64,000 bases of DNA from Colwellia sp. RSH04 (GCF_003545765.1 NZ_QXIO01000003.1:310001-374000), one strand, 5' to 3'; shown: positions 1 to 9,039, counted from the stretch's first letter. Translations and numbers: made by a program. Notes: a model not told the origin generated them from the letters alone.

Positions 1-1
1 T

Positions 2-295
2 CATTTAGCAAGTTCAGCCAAATTATTAGAACAAATGAATAGCACTTGCCAAACTGCAATGAAACAAATGGAAGAAAGTACGCAGTTGTTGCAAAAAGCC
101 TCTCACATAGAAGAAGCTGACATGCCTTTCTTTTCTCAAGAAACACAAGATCAGTTAGCGCAAACGGCAACACTTAGACATCAGAAAAGAGTTGAGGATA
201 ACTCTTCAGACATTACCGAAGCGCCATTAGATTATTCCGCCAATCCAAGCGGTTTATTTGTTGATAAGAAACAATCTGTTACAAATAGCAACTAA
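2..295 (+). CDS. zapG: ZapG/YhcB family protein, C-terminal fragment (5' end outside window)
   Basis: The reading frame is open from the left window edge (base 2) to the stop at 293-295, so only the C-terminal part of about 97 codons is present. The fragment is hydrophilic and low in complexity, rich in Gln, Ser and Thr. This matches the tail of the DUF1043 proteins (ZapG/YhcB), inner-membrane proteins linked to cell division and envelope growth. The assignment rests mainly on context: in E. coli yhcB lies directly upstream of degQ and degS, as here. The defining N-terminal membrane helix and coiled coil are outside the window, so the family call is inferred. Confidence 0.72.
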   Translation, partial: HLASSAKLLEQMNSTCQTAMKQMEESTQLLQKASHIEEADMPFFSQETQDQLAQTATLRHQKRVEDNSSDITEAPLDYSANPSGLFVDKKQSVTNSN

Positions 296-302
296 GCTTT
301 AA

Positions 303-331
303 GGAACTAAAAGCTGTATTCAAAAGTCTAT
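303..331 (+). promoter_or_regulatory. Possible sigma-E-type promoter upstream of degQ
   Basis: A GGAACTA box at 303-309 is followed after 17 bases by TCTAT at 327-331. This resembles the sigma-E consensus (GGAACTT, about 16 bases, TCTGA), which drives degP in E. coli. The -10 match is imperfect and the spacer slightly long. DegQ and DegS belong to the envelope-stress network, so the site fits its context, but no promoter has been shown. Confidence 0.35.
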
Positions 332-360
332 CCTTAAAACGTAACGTAAACATTTTTTGT

Positions 361-391
361 GGATAACTTCGTCACTTAGATAAAGTTATCC
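361..391. repeat. Inverted repeat in the degQ leader
   Basis: GGATAACTT at 361-369 and AAGTTATCC at 383-391 form a perfect 9-bp inverted repeat around a 13-base spacer. No T-run follows on either strand, so it is not a standard terminator. It could be an operator or a hairpin in the degQ 5' untranslated region. Confidence 0.5.
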
Positions 392-436
392 CATCTATTG
401 ATATTTATTATACTGTTATTCGGAGAACTCTTAAGT

Positions 437-1789
437 ATGAAAAAATTATCCTTTTTAATCACCGCCGCCTTATTATCCTCTTCATTGGCTTTATCTCAAG
501 CACCTGCTTATGCAAGCTGGCCTTCATCGGTTGATGGCCAAACGATGCCTAGTTTAGCGCCTATGCTAGAAAAGGCGACACCTGCAGTGGTAAGTATCTC
601 AGTTAAAGGAACACAGAAAGTTCAACAAAACGTGCCTGATGCTTTCAAGTTTTTCTTTGGCAATAGAAATCAAGCTCAACCCCAAGAGCGCCCTTTCAGA
701 GGGCTAGGTTCAGGTGTCATCATTGATAGTGATGCGGGCTATATTGTTACCAATAACCACGTAATTAATAATGCCGATGAAATTATAATCACCTTAAAAG
801 ATGGTCGACAACTTGAGGCAACAAAGCTTGGCGCTGATGAAGAAAGTGATATTGCTTTATTGCAAGTTGATAGTGACAACTTAACTGAAATTAAAATTTC
901 AGACTCTGATACCTTACGTGTTGGTGATTTTACTGTAGCTATTGGTAGCCCTTTTGGCTTAGGTCAAACGGTGACATCAGGTATTGTCAGTGCTTTAGGT
1001 CGAAGTAACTTAAATATTGAGAACTTTGAAGACTTTATTCAAACTGACGCTGCAATTAACAGTGGGAATTCTGGTGGAGCCTTAGTGAATTTGCGCGGTG
1101 AGTTAATTGGTATCAATACTGCCATCCTTGGGCCAAATGGTGGAAATGTCGGTATAGGCTTTGCTATACCCAGTAACATGATGCATAACCTAGTTAAGCA
1201 AATTATTGAATTTGGTGAAGTACGACGTGGTGTTTTAGGGGTTTCAGGTAGAAGTGTTGATAGCGGCATTGCTAAAGCCATGGAATTAGAAACAAGCCAA
1301 GGTGCCTTTATCGAAATGGTTGCCGCTGATTCTGCTGCTGATGAAGCTGGCTTAAAAGCGGGTGACGTTATTGTTAAAATTAATGGTAAGTCTATCCGTT
1401 CATTCAGTGAGTTAAGAGGTAAAATTGGTTCTATTGGTGCCGGTAATAAAGTTAAGTTAACGGTTATTCGTGACGGTGATGACGAAACGTTTACTGTTAA
1501 GTTAAAGCAATCGCAAAGTAGTAACGTAGCCGCAGCTTCAATTCATAGAATGCTAGAAGGTGCTAAGCTTAAAAACAGCCCAGATAATGTCGGCATTATA
1601 ATAGAAGAAGTTGCACCGCAATCACCTGCACAAGTAGCAGGGTTACGCGATGGAGATATCATTACAGGCGTTAACCGCACTCGCACTAAAAACATAATTC
1701 AATTAAGAGAGTTCTTAAAAGATAAAAAAGGCGTTGTTGCCTTAAATATTGTTCGTGATAAACAAGCACAGTATTTAATGATTCGCTAA
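437..1789 (+). CDS. degQ: Periplasmic serine endoprotease DegQ (DegP/HtrA family)
   Basis: This is a trypsin-like periplasmic protease and chaperone for misfolded envelope proteins. From the chosen ATG it has 450 residues, usual for DegQ. A cleavable signal peptide runs to about residue 27 (PAYA then SW). The catalytic triad is visible as His108 (TNNHV), Asp138 (SDIAL) and Ser212 (GNSGG). Two PDZ domains follow, at about residues 260-350 and 365-445. An upstream in-frame ATG at 398 would add 13 residues; the ATG at 437 is preferred because it starts directly at the signal peptide (MKKLSFL) and has GGAG upstream at 422-425. A terminator follows, so degS is probably transcribed separately. Confidence 0.95.
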   Translation: MKKLSFLITAALLSSSLALSQAPAYASWPSSVDGQTMPSLAPMLEKATPAVVSISVKGTQKVQQNVPDAFKFFFGNRNQAQPQERPFRGLGSGVIIDSDAGYIVTNNHVINNADEIIITLKDGRQLEATKLGADEESDIALLQVDSDNLTEIKISDSDTLRVGDFTVAIGSPFGLGQTVTSGIVSALGRSNLNIENFEDFIQTDAAINSGNSGGALVNLRGELIGINTAILGPNGGNVGIGFAIPSNMMHNLVKQIIEFGEVRRGVLGVSGRSVDSGIAKAMELETSQGAFIEMVAADSAADEAGLKAGDVIVKINGKSIRSFSELRGKIGSIGAGNKVKLTVIRDGDDETFTVKLKQSQSSNVAAASIHRMLEGAKLKNSPDNVGIIIEEVAPQSPAQVAGLRDGDIITGVNRTRTKNIIQLREFLKDKKGVVALNIVRDKQAQYLMIR

Positions 1790-1813
1790 GTATAAACAAC
1801 AACTTTTCTAACG

Positions 1814-1853
1814 AAAAACCAATGACTGATTGCTCATGTCATTGGTTTTTTTT
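1814..1853 (+). terminator. Rho-independent terminator after degQ
   Basis: A 13-bp stem (1814-1826 with 1838-1850, core CCAATGAC/GTCATTGG) encloses an 11-base loop, and the 3' arm continues into a run of eight T ending at 1853. It lies 24 bases after the degQ stop. Confidence 0.88.
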
Positions 1854-1889
1854 ATGTTACACTGAAAAAAAACAAGTTAATAAAAGCCC

Positions 1890-2966
1890 GTGAAAATATT
1901 CGATATCGTTAAATACATTCTCAATGCCGTAAGTTATGGTGTTTTATTCGCTGTAGCACTAATATTACTCAAACCTGAACTATTTCCAGGGTTGCAGTCT
2001 AGTCCATTATTTTCACAAACGCCGAAAGAGCCTCAAGCATTATCTTTTGCTAAAGCTGTCAGTTTAGCCAGTCCTGCCGTAGTAAATATTTACTCAGAGA
2101 AAATTGAAAACAACCCGAGATATGGCAGTAAAGCACGAGCAAGCACAAGGTTAGGCTCTGGTGTCATTATGGACAGTAATGGCTATATTTTAACTAACAT
2201 GCACGTAATTCAGCAGGCCGATTTGATTCTTGTTTTACTGCAAAATGGTCAACGTTACCCTGGAGAGTTAATTGGTTTTGATCGCTATACCGATTTAGCA
2301 GTAATCAAAATTAATGCCAGTAACCTTCCCGTTATACCGCAAAAAATTAATCAACAATCACTTGCTGGTGATATTGTGCTAGCTATTGGTAACCCGTTAA
2401 ATTTAGGGCAAACAGTAACTCAAGGTATTATTAGTGCGACGGGAAGAAATGGCCTAAGTAACACCAGTTATTTAGAGTTTTTACAAATGGACGCAGCCAT
2501 CAATGAAGGTAATTCTGGTGGTGCACTTATTAACAGTAACGGTACGCTTGTTGGTATTAATTCTAGAAAATTCACTGAAACTAATCCCAATTTTACTTCA
2601 AAAAATAATTTAGAGATTCAAGGAATCTTTTTTGCTGTGCCTTATCAGCTCGCGCATAAAGTGATGCGACAAATCATTGAAAACGGCAAAGTGGTTCGTG
2701 GTTGGTTTGGTATTACAGCGAGTGAGTATTACGACGATGCAAAAGGCTTCGTTATCGGTGGGGTCGCAGATAATAGCCCAGCAAAATTAGCAGGGATTCA
2801 AGTGGGTGATATTGTTTACCAGATAGGCGATCAGCCAATTGCAAGCATTACTCAAGCACTAGATATTATTGCTGAAACCAAACCAAACACACAGGTTAGC
2901 GTGAAAATGTATCGTAAAGGGCAACCCATTGAAACAATAGTAACTATTGTTGAATTAAACGGTTAA
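1890..2966 (+). CDS. degS: Membrane-anchored serine protease DegS
   Basis: DegS is the site-1 protease that senses misfolded porins through its PDZ domain and cuts the anti-sigma factor RseA to activate sigma-E. The protein has 358 residues: an uncleaved N-terminal membrane anchor at about 12-28, a protease domain with His105 (NMHVI), Asp135 (TDLAV) and Ser209 (GNSGG), and a single C-terminal PDZ domain at about 260-350. The single PDZ domain and membrane anchor separate it from DegQ. The start is a GTG at 1890; the sequence from there (MKIFDIVKYIL) matches the usual DegS N-terminus. Confidence 0.94.
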   Translation: MKIFDIVKYILNAVSYGVLFAVALILLKPELFPGLQSSPLFSQTPKEPQALSFAKAVSLASPAVVNIYSEKIENNPRYGSKARASTRLGSGVIMDSNGYILTNMHVIQQADLILVLLQNGQRYPGELIGFDRYTDLAVIKINASNLPVIPQKINQQSLAGDIVLAIGNPLNLGQTVTQGIISATGRNGLSNTSYLEFLQMDAAINEGNSGGALINSNGTLVGINSRKFTETNPNFTSKNNLEIQGIFFAVPYQLAHKVMRQIIENGKVVRGWFGITASEYYDDAKGFVIGGVADNSPAKLAGIQVGDIVYQIGDQPIASITQALDIIAETKPNTQVSVKMYRKGQPIETIVTIVELNG

Positions 2967-2990
2967 AGGTTTCAATAGTTTTTAGAGAAT

Positions 2991-3014
2991 AAAAAAGGCT
3001 GCCAATGCAGCCTT
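2991..3014 (-). terminator. Terminator for dsbA (between convergent degS and dsbA)
   Basis: AAGGCTGC at 2995-3002 and GCAGCCTT at 3007-3014 form a perfect 8-bp stem with a CAAT loop. Read on the minus strand the stem ends in six T, so it is a good terminator for the convergent dsbA. In the plus direction the tail is weaker. Confidence 0.87.
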
Positions 3015-3030
3015 GTTAAATGTTAATTGA

Positions 3031-3678
3031 TTAGTCTAATTCACTTAGATATTTAACTAAATTTTTATAATCTTGCTCAAAATTATTTTTATCTAATTTA
3101 TCACCATTGATTTTATATTTTCCATTAACGATCACGGTTGGTACACCGGTCAGTGCTTTGTTTTTAGTCATGGTTACTTGATTCTTCTTCATTGCTTTCG
3201 CTTTACCATTCACTGAAAAACTCTTCATTAATTTATCAAACTTATCTCCATCAGCACCATTTAGAACAAAGATATTACGTATATCTTTTTCAGAGGTGAT
3301 TACCGCACGCTGAATATGAATATAATTAAACAGTGCGCCAACTAGCTTATCTTCCATTTCGAGTTGCTCGGCAACCACGACCGCTTTGCTTACCATTTGT
3401 TGTATTTTAGGGCTTGCTGCACGTAAAAAGTCAACATGATTTCTTTCAAAAGCTACGCCTTCAGGCAATGATTTTTTCACTGAAGCCATAAAAGGTTCGA
3501 ACTTAAAACAGTGCCCACAATAGACAGAAAAATATTCTCTCACTTCTTTCTTAGTTGATGCCTGATCACTCACCGTAGTGTATTGCTTACCTTCAGTATA
3601 TTGTTCCGCACAAGCTGACATTGATAGAGCAAACAACGGCATTAAAAAGACCAAAAAAGGTCGAAATATCTTTTTCAT
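3031..3678 (-). CDS. dsbA: Thiol:disulfide interchange protein DsbA
   Basis: DsbA is the periplasmic oxidant that introduces disulfide bonds into exported proteins. The 215-residue product has a hydrophobic N-terminal export signal (about 1-23) and a thioredoxin fold with the active-site CGHC at residues 54-57. The cis-proline loop is visible as GVPTVIVNG near residue 180. The signal ends in SMSAC, so lipid anchoring at Cys23 is conceivable, but the family is normally soluble. It lies 67 bp downstream of srkA, the same pairing as in E. coli (srkA/yihE-dsbA), where dsbA can be co-transcribed with the kinase and induced by Cpx. Confidence 0.92.
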   Translation of the reverse strand: MKKIFRPFLVFLMPLFALSMSACAEQYTEGKQYTTVSDQASTKKEVREYFSVYCGHCFKFEPFMASVKKSLPEGVAFERNHVDFLRAASPKIQQMVSKAVVVAEQLEMEDKLVGALFNYIHIQRAVITSEKDIRNIFVLNGADGDKFDKLMKSFSVNGKAKAMKKNQVTMTKNKALTGVPTVIVNGKYKINGDKLDKNNFEQDYKNLVKYLSELD

Positions 3679-3745
3679 AATGTTTCCTAAGGGGTTAAAT
3701 AGTAATTATCTCGCTAAATTTACCTTATTTTTAACGGGGTAGCGA

Positions 3746-4732
3746 TTAAAAATGTTGTAAACTTAACGTTGGTTGTTGAAGCGCTGAAAACTGTTCTTTT
3801 AGCATCAGTATTTGTTGCTCCCAATATTTTTCTGTATTGAACCAAGGAAAATTCCTTGGAAAGGCGGGATCTTGCCAGCGCTTGCAAAGCCAAGCCATAT
3901 AATTCACAACCCGCATGGTGCGTAATGCTTCAATTAGCCGTAACTCTTTGTTATCAAAACTATAGAACTCTTCATAACCCATCAATAATGTATCTAGTTG
4001 CAATAATTGCTGTTGTCTATCGCCAGAGAGCATCATCCATAAGTCTTGAATAGCAGGACCCGTTCGACAATCATCAAGGTCAACAAAGTGTGGCCCTTCA
4101 TCACGCCACAAAATATTTCCAGCATGACAATCACCATGAAGTCGAATCTGCGTTACCGAGTCAATCGCTTTATATTGCTCACCTGCTATCGCAATAACTT
4201 GCTCAAGAATAGTAAAAAAAGGCAACTGAAGATGTACAGGTACGAATTGTGAATTCTTTATCGTTTCTTTAGCTTGATAAAGTAACTCTTGGCTTGTAAA
4301 CGCTGGGCGATACTTAAAGCTATGTTTTGCTGATACAGCATGAATACGACCTATAAAACGTCCCATCCATTCAAGTTGATCTAAGTTATCTACTTCAAAA
4401 ATACGGCCGCCGCGACATGGGAACACGGCGAAATGATAACCTTGATGCTCAAAAAGACTTTCACCATGTATTTTTAATGGGGCAACAATGGGTAACTCTT
4501 GCTCTTCTAATTCAAAAGAAAAGTCATGTTCTTCTCTTATTTGCTGAAGCTGCCATCGTTGAGGTCGATAAAACTTGGTAACGTATTTAACTAAATTATC
4601 ATCATGAAATTGATAAACACGGTTTTCAAAGCTGTTTAATGGTAATAAACCACTATCAACAACAAAGCCAACACTTTCCAGTCCATCAATGATGACATCA
4701 GGTGACAATGAGGAAAAGTCAAAAGCAGCCAT
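3746..4732 (-). CDS. srkA: Stress response kinase A (SrkA/YihE)
   Basis: SrkA is a cytoplasmic Ser/Thr protein kinase of the APH/choline-kinase fold that protects cells under stress and is Cpx-regulated in enterobacteria. At 328 residues it has the normal length. The catalytic loop is visible as LHGDCHAGN at about residues 198-206, followed by the metal-binding VDLDD motif at about 217-221. The start codon overlaps the stop of ccoG by one base (TAATG), which suggests translational coupling. dsbA follows after 67 bp. Confidence 0.9.
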   Translation of the reverse strand: MAAFDFSSLSPDVIIDGLESVGFVVDSGLLPLNSFENRVYQFHDDNLVKYVTKFYRPQRWQLQQIREEHDFSFELEEQELPIVAPLKIHGESLFEHQGYHFAVFPCRGGRIFEVDNLDQLEWMGRFIGRIHAVSAKHSFKYRPAFTSQELLYQAKETIKNSQFVPVHLQLPFFTILEQVIAIAGEQYKAIDSVTQIRLHGDCHAGNILWRDEGPHFVDLDDCRTGPAIQDLWMMLSGDRQQQLLQLDTLLMGYEEFYSFDNKELRLIEALRTMRVVNYMAWLCKRWQDPAFPRNFPWFNTEKYWEQQILMLKEQFSALQQPTLSLQHF

Positions 4733-6180
4733 TAACGTTTATTAAAGAATCGACTTTCTTGTTCAATCCTTACCTCTTCATCTGTTTTTTGTTCAACAAC
4801 AAAGGTGATGTCTGTCATTAATGATTTAAGCTCATAGGGGTCGACCGAGATACTAATAGGTAAGGTATAAACTGAAGCGGCTTCAACCATTACTTCTTGT
4901 TTACCATGCCATTGAGTATTTTCTATACCTTTCACAGAGAGTTTATAGACATTATCGGTTTGTGACATATTAAGAATTTTTAAGGTGTAAACATTTTCAA
5001 TTTCACCGTTAAAGTTTTCTTTAGCAAGCTCCGTTCTATCACGAATAATATCAAGAGACAAAGGAACTCTATTGACAATTTCAAGCACTAACATGGTTGT
5101 CATAATGACCAAGAGTACTGCATAACCAATTAATTTAGAACGAACCAGATGCACTTTCTTTCCATCTAATTCATGCTCTGTTGTGTATCGAATTAACCCT
5201 TGAGGGTAGTTCATTCGTGTCATAACCCCTGAACAGGCATCAACGCAAGAACCACAATTAATACATTCGTATTGTAAGCCATTACGTATATCAATACCGG
5301 TTGGGCAAACCTCTACACATAAATTACAGTCGATACAATCGCCTAAGCCCAGAGACTTATGATCTTGTTTTCTTCCTCTTGCGCCGCGATTCTCGCCACG
5401 CTCTTTATCGTAAGCAACCGTTAACGTATCTTTATCAAACATTGCCGATTGAAAACGCGCATAAGGACACATGTGTAAACAAACCGTTTCACGCATCCAA
5501 CCAGCATTACCATATGTGGCCAACGTGAAAAACAATAAAACCCCAGCCATTGTGGCAGTGGTATTAAAGGTAAATACGTTTATAAATAGTTCTTGCATTG
5601 GCGAGAAATAGCCAGCGAATGTCATTGCAGTAAACAAAGAGAACAATAGCCAAGCAGCATGCTTTAAAAATTTTCGTGTGAATTTATTGACACTAAGTGG
5701 TTTTTCATCAAGTTTTCGACGTTGGTTTGCGGTGCCTTCTATTCTTTCTTCAAACCAAATAAAAATGAATGTCCATACGGTTTGTGGACACATATAGCCA
5801 CACCAAACACGACCTAAGAAAGTCGTCACAAAAAACAGTAAAAACGCGCCAAGTATAAAAAACCAAGCGAGCAAAGTAAGATCTTGCGGCCATAATGTTA
5901 AATTCCATAAGGTGAATCGCTGCTCAGCAATATCGAATAATACCGCTTGATGACCATTAAATTGAAGCCATGGCAAAAGTAAGAAAAAGGCAAAATAGAC
6001 CAGGTTCATGCGTTGTCTTAATTTCTGAAAAAAGCCTGACACTTTTCTTACATAAATTTGATCACCAGGTTTATATCTTTCTTTACCGCTATTCTTTTGC
6101 CCGTGAATTTTAACATTTTTCACAGGAATGCGTTCTTGAGGTGATTTCGAACGTTCTGGTTTGACGTTTGATGGTTCCAC
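4732..6180 (-). CDS. ccoG: Cytochrome c oxidase accessory protein CcoG (FixG/RdxA)
   Basis: CcoG is a membrane iron-sulfur protein needed for copper handling and assembly of the CuB centre of cbb3-type cytochrome oxidase. The 482-residue protein has a basic N-terminal tail and about five membrane helices. Two ferredoxin-type CxxCxxCxxxCP clusters lie at about residues 280-320 (CIDCNLCVEVCP and CINCGSCVDAC), and a C-terminal Ig-like FixG domain follows. It overlaps srkA by one base. The ccoNOPQ oxidase genes are not in this window, which is unusual because ccoG often sits beside them. Confidence 0.92.
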   Translation of the reverse strand: MEPSNVKPERSKSPQERIPVKNVKIHGQKNSGKERYKPGDQIYVRKVSGFFQKLRQRMNLVYFAFFLLLPWLQFNGHQAVLFDIAEQRFTLWNLTLWPQDLTLLAWFFILGAFLLFFVTTFLGRVWCGYMCPQTVWTFIFIWFEERIEGTANQRRKLDEKPLSVNKFTRKFLKHAAWLLFSLFTAMTFAGYFSPMQELFINVFTFNTTATMAGVLLFFTLATYGNAGWMRETVCLHMCPYARFQSAMFDKDTLTVAYDKERGENRGARGRKQDHKSLGLGDCIDCNLCVEVCPTGIDIRNGLQYECINCGSCVDACSGVMTRMNYPQGLIRYTTEHELDGKKVHLVRSKLIGYAVLLVIMTTMLVLEIVNRVPLSLDIIRDRTELAKENFNGEIENVYTLKILNMSQTDNVYKLSVKGIENTQWHGKQEVMVEAASVYTLPISISVDPYELKSLMTDITFVVEQKTDEEVRIEQESRFFNKR

Positions 6181-6205
6181 GATTATTCCTTACTTCGCGA
6201 ATAAT

Positions 6206-6233
6206 AATGAACAAGTATCACACTATGTTCATT
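6206..6233. repeat. Inverted repeat in the ccoG/orphan gene divergent region
   Basis: AATGAACA at 6206-6213 and TGTTCATT at 6226-6233 form a perfect 8-bp inverted repeat with a 12-base spacer. It lies in the 155-bp region between divergent genes, where an operator would be expected. I do not recognise it as a site for a named regulator. Confidence 0.4.
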
Positions 6234-6335
6234 TTCTGATATGATCGCGCTTAATTCGTTTTATGAGAGAGTTAATAACTAACTTATTAGCTGTTCAATA
6301 TAACACAATAACTATTAAAGATAATACGACATACT

Positions 6336-6692
6336 ATGAAGAATTTATTGATCTTAATCGTGGCCATTGCAGTCTATTTACACTTCTACCCACAACCCGA
6401 AGTAACTAAGTTTTATAACGAACAGATGGCTACTGTCAAAGAAGCTTTCAACGAATTTAGCGATACAAAAGTACGCTTAAAATCAGACAAAATTTTTGAT
6501 GAGTTAAAACCTGAGTTTAAGACTTTTTCTGAACAAGAGGTTGAGCATTTAAAACAAATTACTTCATCAAGAGAAACGGTAAAAGAGTTTTATTTTGCTT
6601 ACTGCTCAAAAAGTGAGCGTGATCATGTTTTCCATCTTTTAAATCAACAAAAAACATGTTCAGTAATTGATAAATATCGTTCTTTATTTTAA
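6336..6692 (+). CDS. Small membrane-anchored protein of unknown function
   Basis: I do not recognise this 118-residue protein. Its first 18 residues form a hydrophobic segment suited to a signal peptide or membrane anchor (MKNLLILIVAIAVYLHF). The rest is charged and predicted helical, with two cysteines near the C-terminus (YCSKS and KTCSV) that could form a disulfide if the domain is periplasmic. It is transcribed divergently from ccoG and is probably monocistronic. Codon use looks like that of its neighbours, so it is likely a real lineage-specific gene. Confidence 0.72.
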   Translation: MKNLLILIVAIAVYLHFYPQPEVTKFYNEQMATVKEAFNEFSDTKVRLKSDKIFDELKPEFKTFSEQEVEHLKQITSSRETVKEFYFAYCSKSERDHVFHLLNQQKTCSVIDKYRSLF

Positions 6693-6780
6693 TAAATTAA
6701 CGACTATCTCATGTTAATTATCTTCCACTTGCATCAAGCATAATTAACTTACCTTTACACGCCCTAGCAAAGAATTAATA

Positions 6781-8163
6781 CTATTTAGAGAGCCTTTTTA
6801 GCAACTTAGCAAAATGTTGTTCGCTCTCTTGCTGTTCTTTATGTCTAGATGATTGAATAACCCAATCACCATTGACCATAACATCTTTAATAGAATTCTG
6901 CTGGCTAGCAAAGACAAAACTGTCCATTAGGTGCTGGTCTGAATGAGCAAACACATGACTTTGCTCAGCTGATAACACTAATAAATCGGCTTGCTTACCC
7001 ACGGCCAATATTCCTGTATTAGCATTAGTGCTTTGCGCTCCGCCTTGAGCTGCTTGTTGCCATAAGTTCAACCCAACTGAAACTTGTTGATTATTAGCTA
7101 AAATAGCTCTTTGCTGTTTTATTAACCTTTGCACGTATTCTAACCAACGCAATTCTTCAACGGGGTTTACAGAAATATGACTATCTGAACCAATGGCAAT
7201 GGTACCATTTTGAGCCATAAATTCAGTCGTTGGAAAAATACCATCTCCTAGATTTGCTTCCGTTGTTGGGCAAATTCCCGCAATGACCTTTTTAGCGACC
7301 ATTTCTTCACGTTCATTATCATCAATATGTGTAGCATGTATAAAGCACCAGTGCTCATCTACTTCTATATTATCAAGTAACCATTGCACTGGTCTTTTGC
7401 CATAGTAAGCAAGACAATCATCAACTTCTTTTTGTTGTTCACTAATATGAATGTGAATAGGTGCGTTTTTATCTAAATTTCTAACGTGTTTTACCGCAGC
7501 TTGCAGAGAGCTCTTATCAACCGCTCTTAATGAATGTGGCGCAATACCAACATTAGTGTTGCGGTATGATTTACTCAGTTTATGACAATCAGTCACCAAG
7601 TCATTAAATTGCGATACGGTATTTATAAACCGCTTTTGTCCGACTGTTGGGGCTTGCTCACCAAAGCCACTGTACTGATAGAGCACAGGTAACATCGTCA
7701 AACCAATACCCGACTCTTTTGCAGCATCAAATATCGCTTGAGCCATTGAGGCTAAACCATTGGTATTTTCAACTTCACTATAAGGGGAACCATCAATGTC
7801 ATGATGCAAGTAATGAAATTCAGCGACGCGAGTATAGCCCATTTTCAACATTTCAATATACAATTGCTTAGCGATCACTTTGGCATCTTTATCAGTCAGT
7901 TGGGCTAAAAACTGATACATGATTTTACGCCAAGTCCAAAAACTATCTTGTCCTTCACTCCCTTGCTCACTAAAACCGGCAAAAGCCCGTTGAAACGCAT
8001 GAGAATGACAATTTACCATGCCTGGAATGACTGGACCATTAACCATTTGTGCATCATCTTGTTTACCTGAAACTATGTCGGTAATGATCCCTTGTTCAAT
8101 AATGATGGTTTTATCTGCCGTCCAGCCATCAGCTAATAAGATTCTTTCTGCGTATAATTTCAT
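6781..8163 (-). CDS. hutF: Formimidoylglutamate deiminase HutF
   Basis: HutF converts N-formimidoyl-L-glutamate to N-formyl-L-glutamate and ammonia in the five-step histidine degradation pathway. The 460-residue protein is an amidohydrolase-superfamily enzyme: the metal-binding HSH motif is at about residues 53-55 (VNCHSHAF), a further His pair at HIHIS (about 238-242), and the metal Asp in GSDSHIS near residue 325. It is the second gene of an operon with hutG, 65 bp downstream of it, so the two enzymes make consecutive steps. A HutC-type operator precedes hutG. hutH, hutU and hutC are not in the window. Confidence 0.92.
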   Translation of the reverse strand: MKLYAERILLADGWTADKTIIIEQGIITDIVSGKQDDAQMVNGPVIPGMVNCHSHAFQRAFAGFSEQGSEGQDSFWTWRKIMYQFLAQLTDKDAKVIAKQLYIEMLKMGYTRVAEFHYLHHDIDGSPYSEVENTNGLASMAQAIFDAAKESGIGLTMLPVLYQYSGFGEQAPTVGQKRFINTVSQFNDLVTDCHKLSKSYRNTNVGIAPHSLRAVDKSSLQAAVKHVRNLDKNAPIHIHISEQQKEVDDCLAYYGKRPVQWLLDNIEVDEHWCFIHATHIDDNEREEMVAKKVIAGICPTTEANLGDGIFPTTEFMAQNGTIAIGSDSHISVNPVEELRWLEYVQRLIKQQRAILANNQQVSVGLNLWQQAAQGGAQSTNANTGILAVGKQADLLVLSAEQSHVFAHSDQHLMDSFVFASQQNSIKDVMVNGDWVIQSSRHKEQQESEQHFAKLLKRLSK

Positions 8164-8228
8164 CTTTAATCTACTTTAGTTATCTTTAAAAACTTATTTA
8201 ACTCGCAAATAAGTAATATATAGGTTCG

Positions 8229-9014
8229 TTATTCTTGAGCGAATTCAGCTAAACAAGCGACGAAATCTTTTAGCTTGGCTTTTACTTTTTCGGCTTTGTC
8301 TTTATCAAACACATTACTTGGCTCTTTCATATATGTATGTTGAGAAAGCTCTAATTGGATCGCGTGTATATTTCTATTTGGTTTTCCATAAGCTCTAGTA
8401 ATATAACCGCCTTTAAAACGACCATTGACTACACTTGTATACGGTGAAAGGTCTAACGCTGAAATTTTTTCTGTTAGTGCAACACTGCACGATGTTCCAT
8501 TAGCACTCCCGAAATTAAAGTCTGGCAATTTACCATTAAAAAATCGAGGAACTTCAGATAAAATAGAGTGAGCATCAAGCAATACAACTTTTTTGTATTT
8601 GCATAACATCTTTTCAAGTAACTCATTGATACATTGATGGTAAGGTTGCCAATACATCTCTACCCTTCTAGCTATTTCTTCAGCACAAGGCTCCTTACCT
8701 TCTTTGTATAACGGGGATAAATCAAATGCTGTTGTTGGACATAGTTCTGTACTATTGGCACCGGGGTATAAATTTTCACCTGAAATATCACGATTTAAAT
8801 CTATTACATATCGGCTGTACTTAGGTGAAATAATTGAAATACCCATGTCTTGGGCAAAATCATAGAGTTTATCCATGTACCAATCTGTGTCAGGTACTTG
8901 AGTGGCTTTCTCCGTCATATTGTCAGCAATATCACTAGGAATTTCCTGTCCATTATGCGGCATACTGATTAACATGCCTATATGCCCTTCACTTAGCTGA
9001 AAGCTTGAATTCAT
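8229..9014 (-). CDS. hutG: N-formylglutamate deformylase HutG
   Basis: HutG hydrolyses N-formyl-L-glutamate to glutamate and formate, the last step of the HutF-type histidine pathway. The 261-residue protein shows typical N-formylglutamate amidohydrolase motifs: SMPHNGQEIP near residue 20, YVIDLNRD near residue 68, and LLDAHSI near residue 147, which supply likely Zn and catalytic residues. It is the first gene of the hutG-hutF operon, and the HutC-type palindrome lies 14-25 bases before its start codon, well placed for repression. Confidence 0.92.
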   Translation of the reverse strand: MNSSFQLSEGHIGMLISMPHNGQEIPSDIADNMTEKATQVPDTDWYMDKLYDFAQDMGISIISPKYSRYVIDLNRDISGENLYPGANSTELCPTTAFDLSPLYKEGKEPCAEEIARRVEMYWQPYHQCINELLEKMLCKYKKVVLLDAHSILSEVPRFFNGKLPDFNFGSANGTSCSVALTEKISALDLSPYTSVVNGRFKGGYITRAYGKPNRNIHAIQLELSQHTYMKEPSNVFDKDKAEKVKAKLKDFVACLAEFAQE

Positions 9015-9027
9015 GTCACCACCCTAA

Positions 9028-9039
9028 TTGTATATACAA
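9028..9039. promoter_or_regulatory. HutC-type operator upstream of hutGF
   Basis: TTGTATATACAA is a perfect 12-bp palindrome. It matches the known binding site of HutC, the GntR-family repressor of histidine utilisation that is released by urocanate. Its position just upstream of the hutG start codon would let it block transcription of hutG-hutF. The site is seen directly; the regulator is inferred because hutC is not in the window. Confidence 0.8.

Noticed and set aside
6713-6748. GTTAATTAT/ATAATTAAC inverted repeat after the 118-residue gene
   Set aside because: AT-only 9-bp arms, an 18-base loop and no T-run make it too weak to call a terminator or operator.
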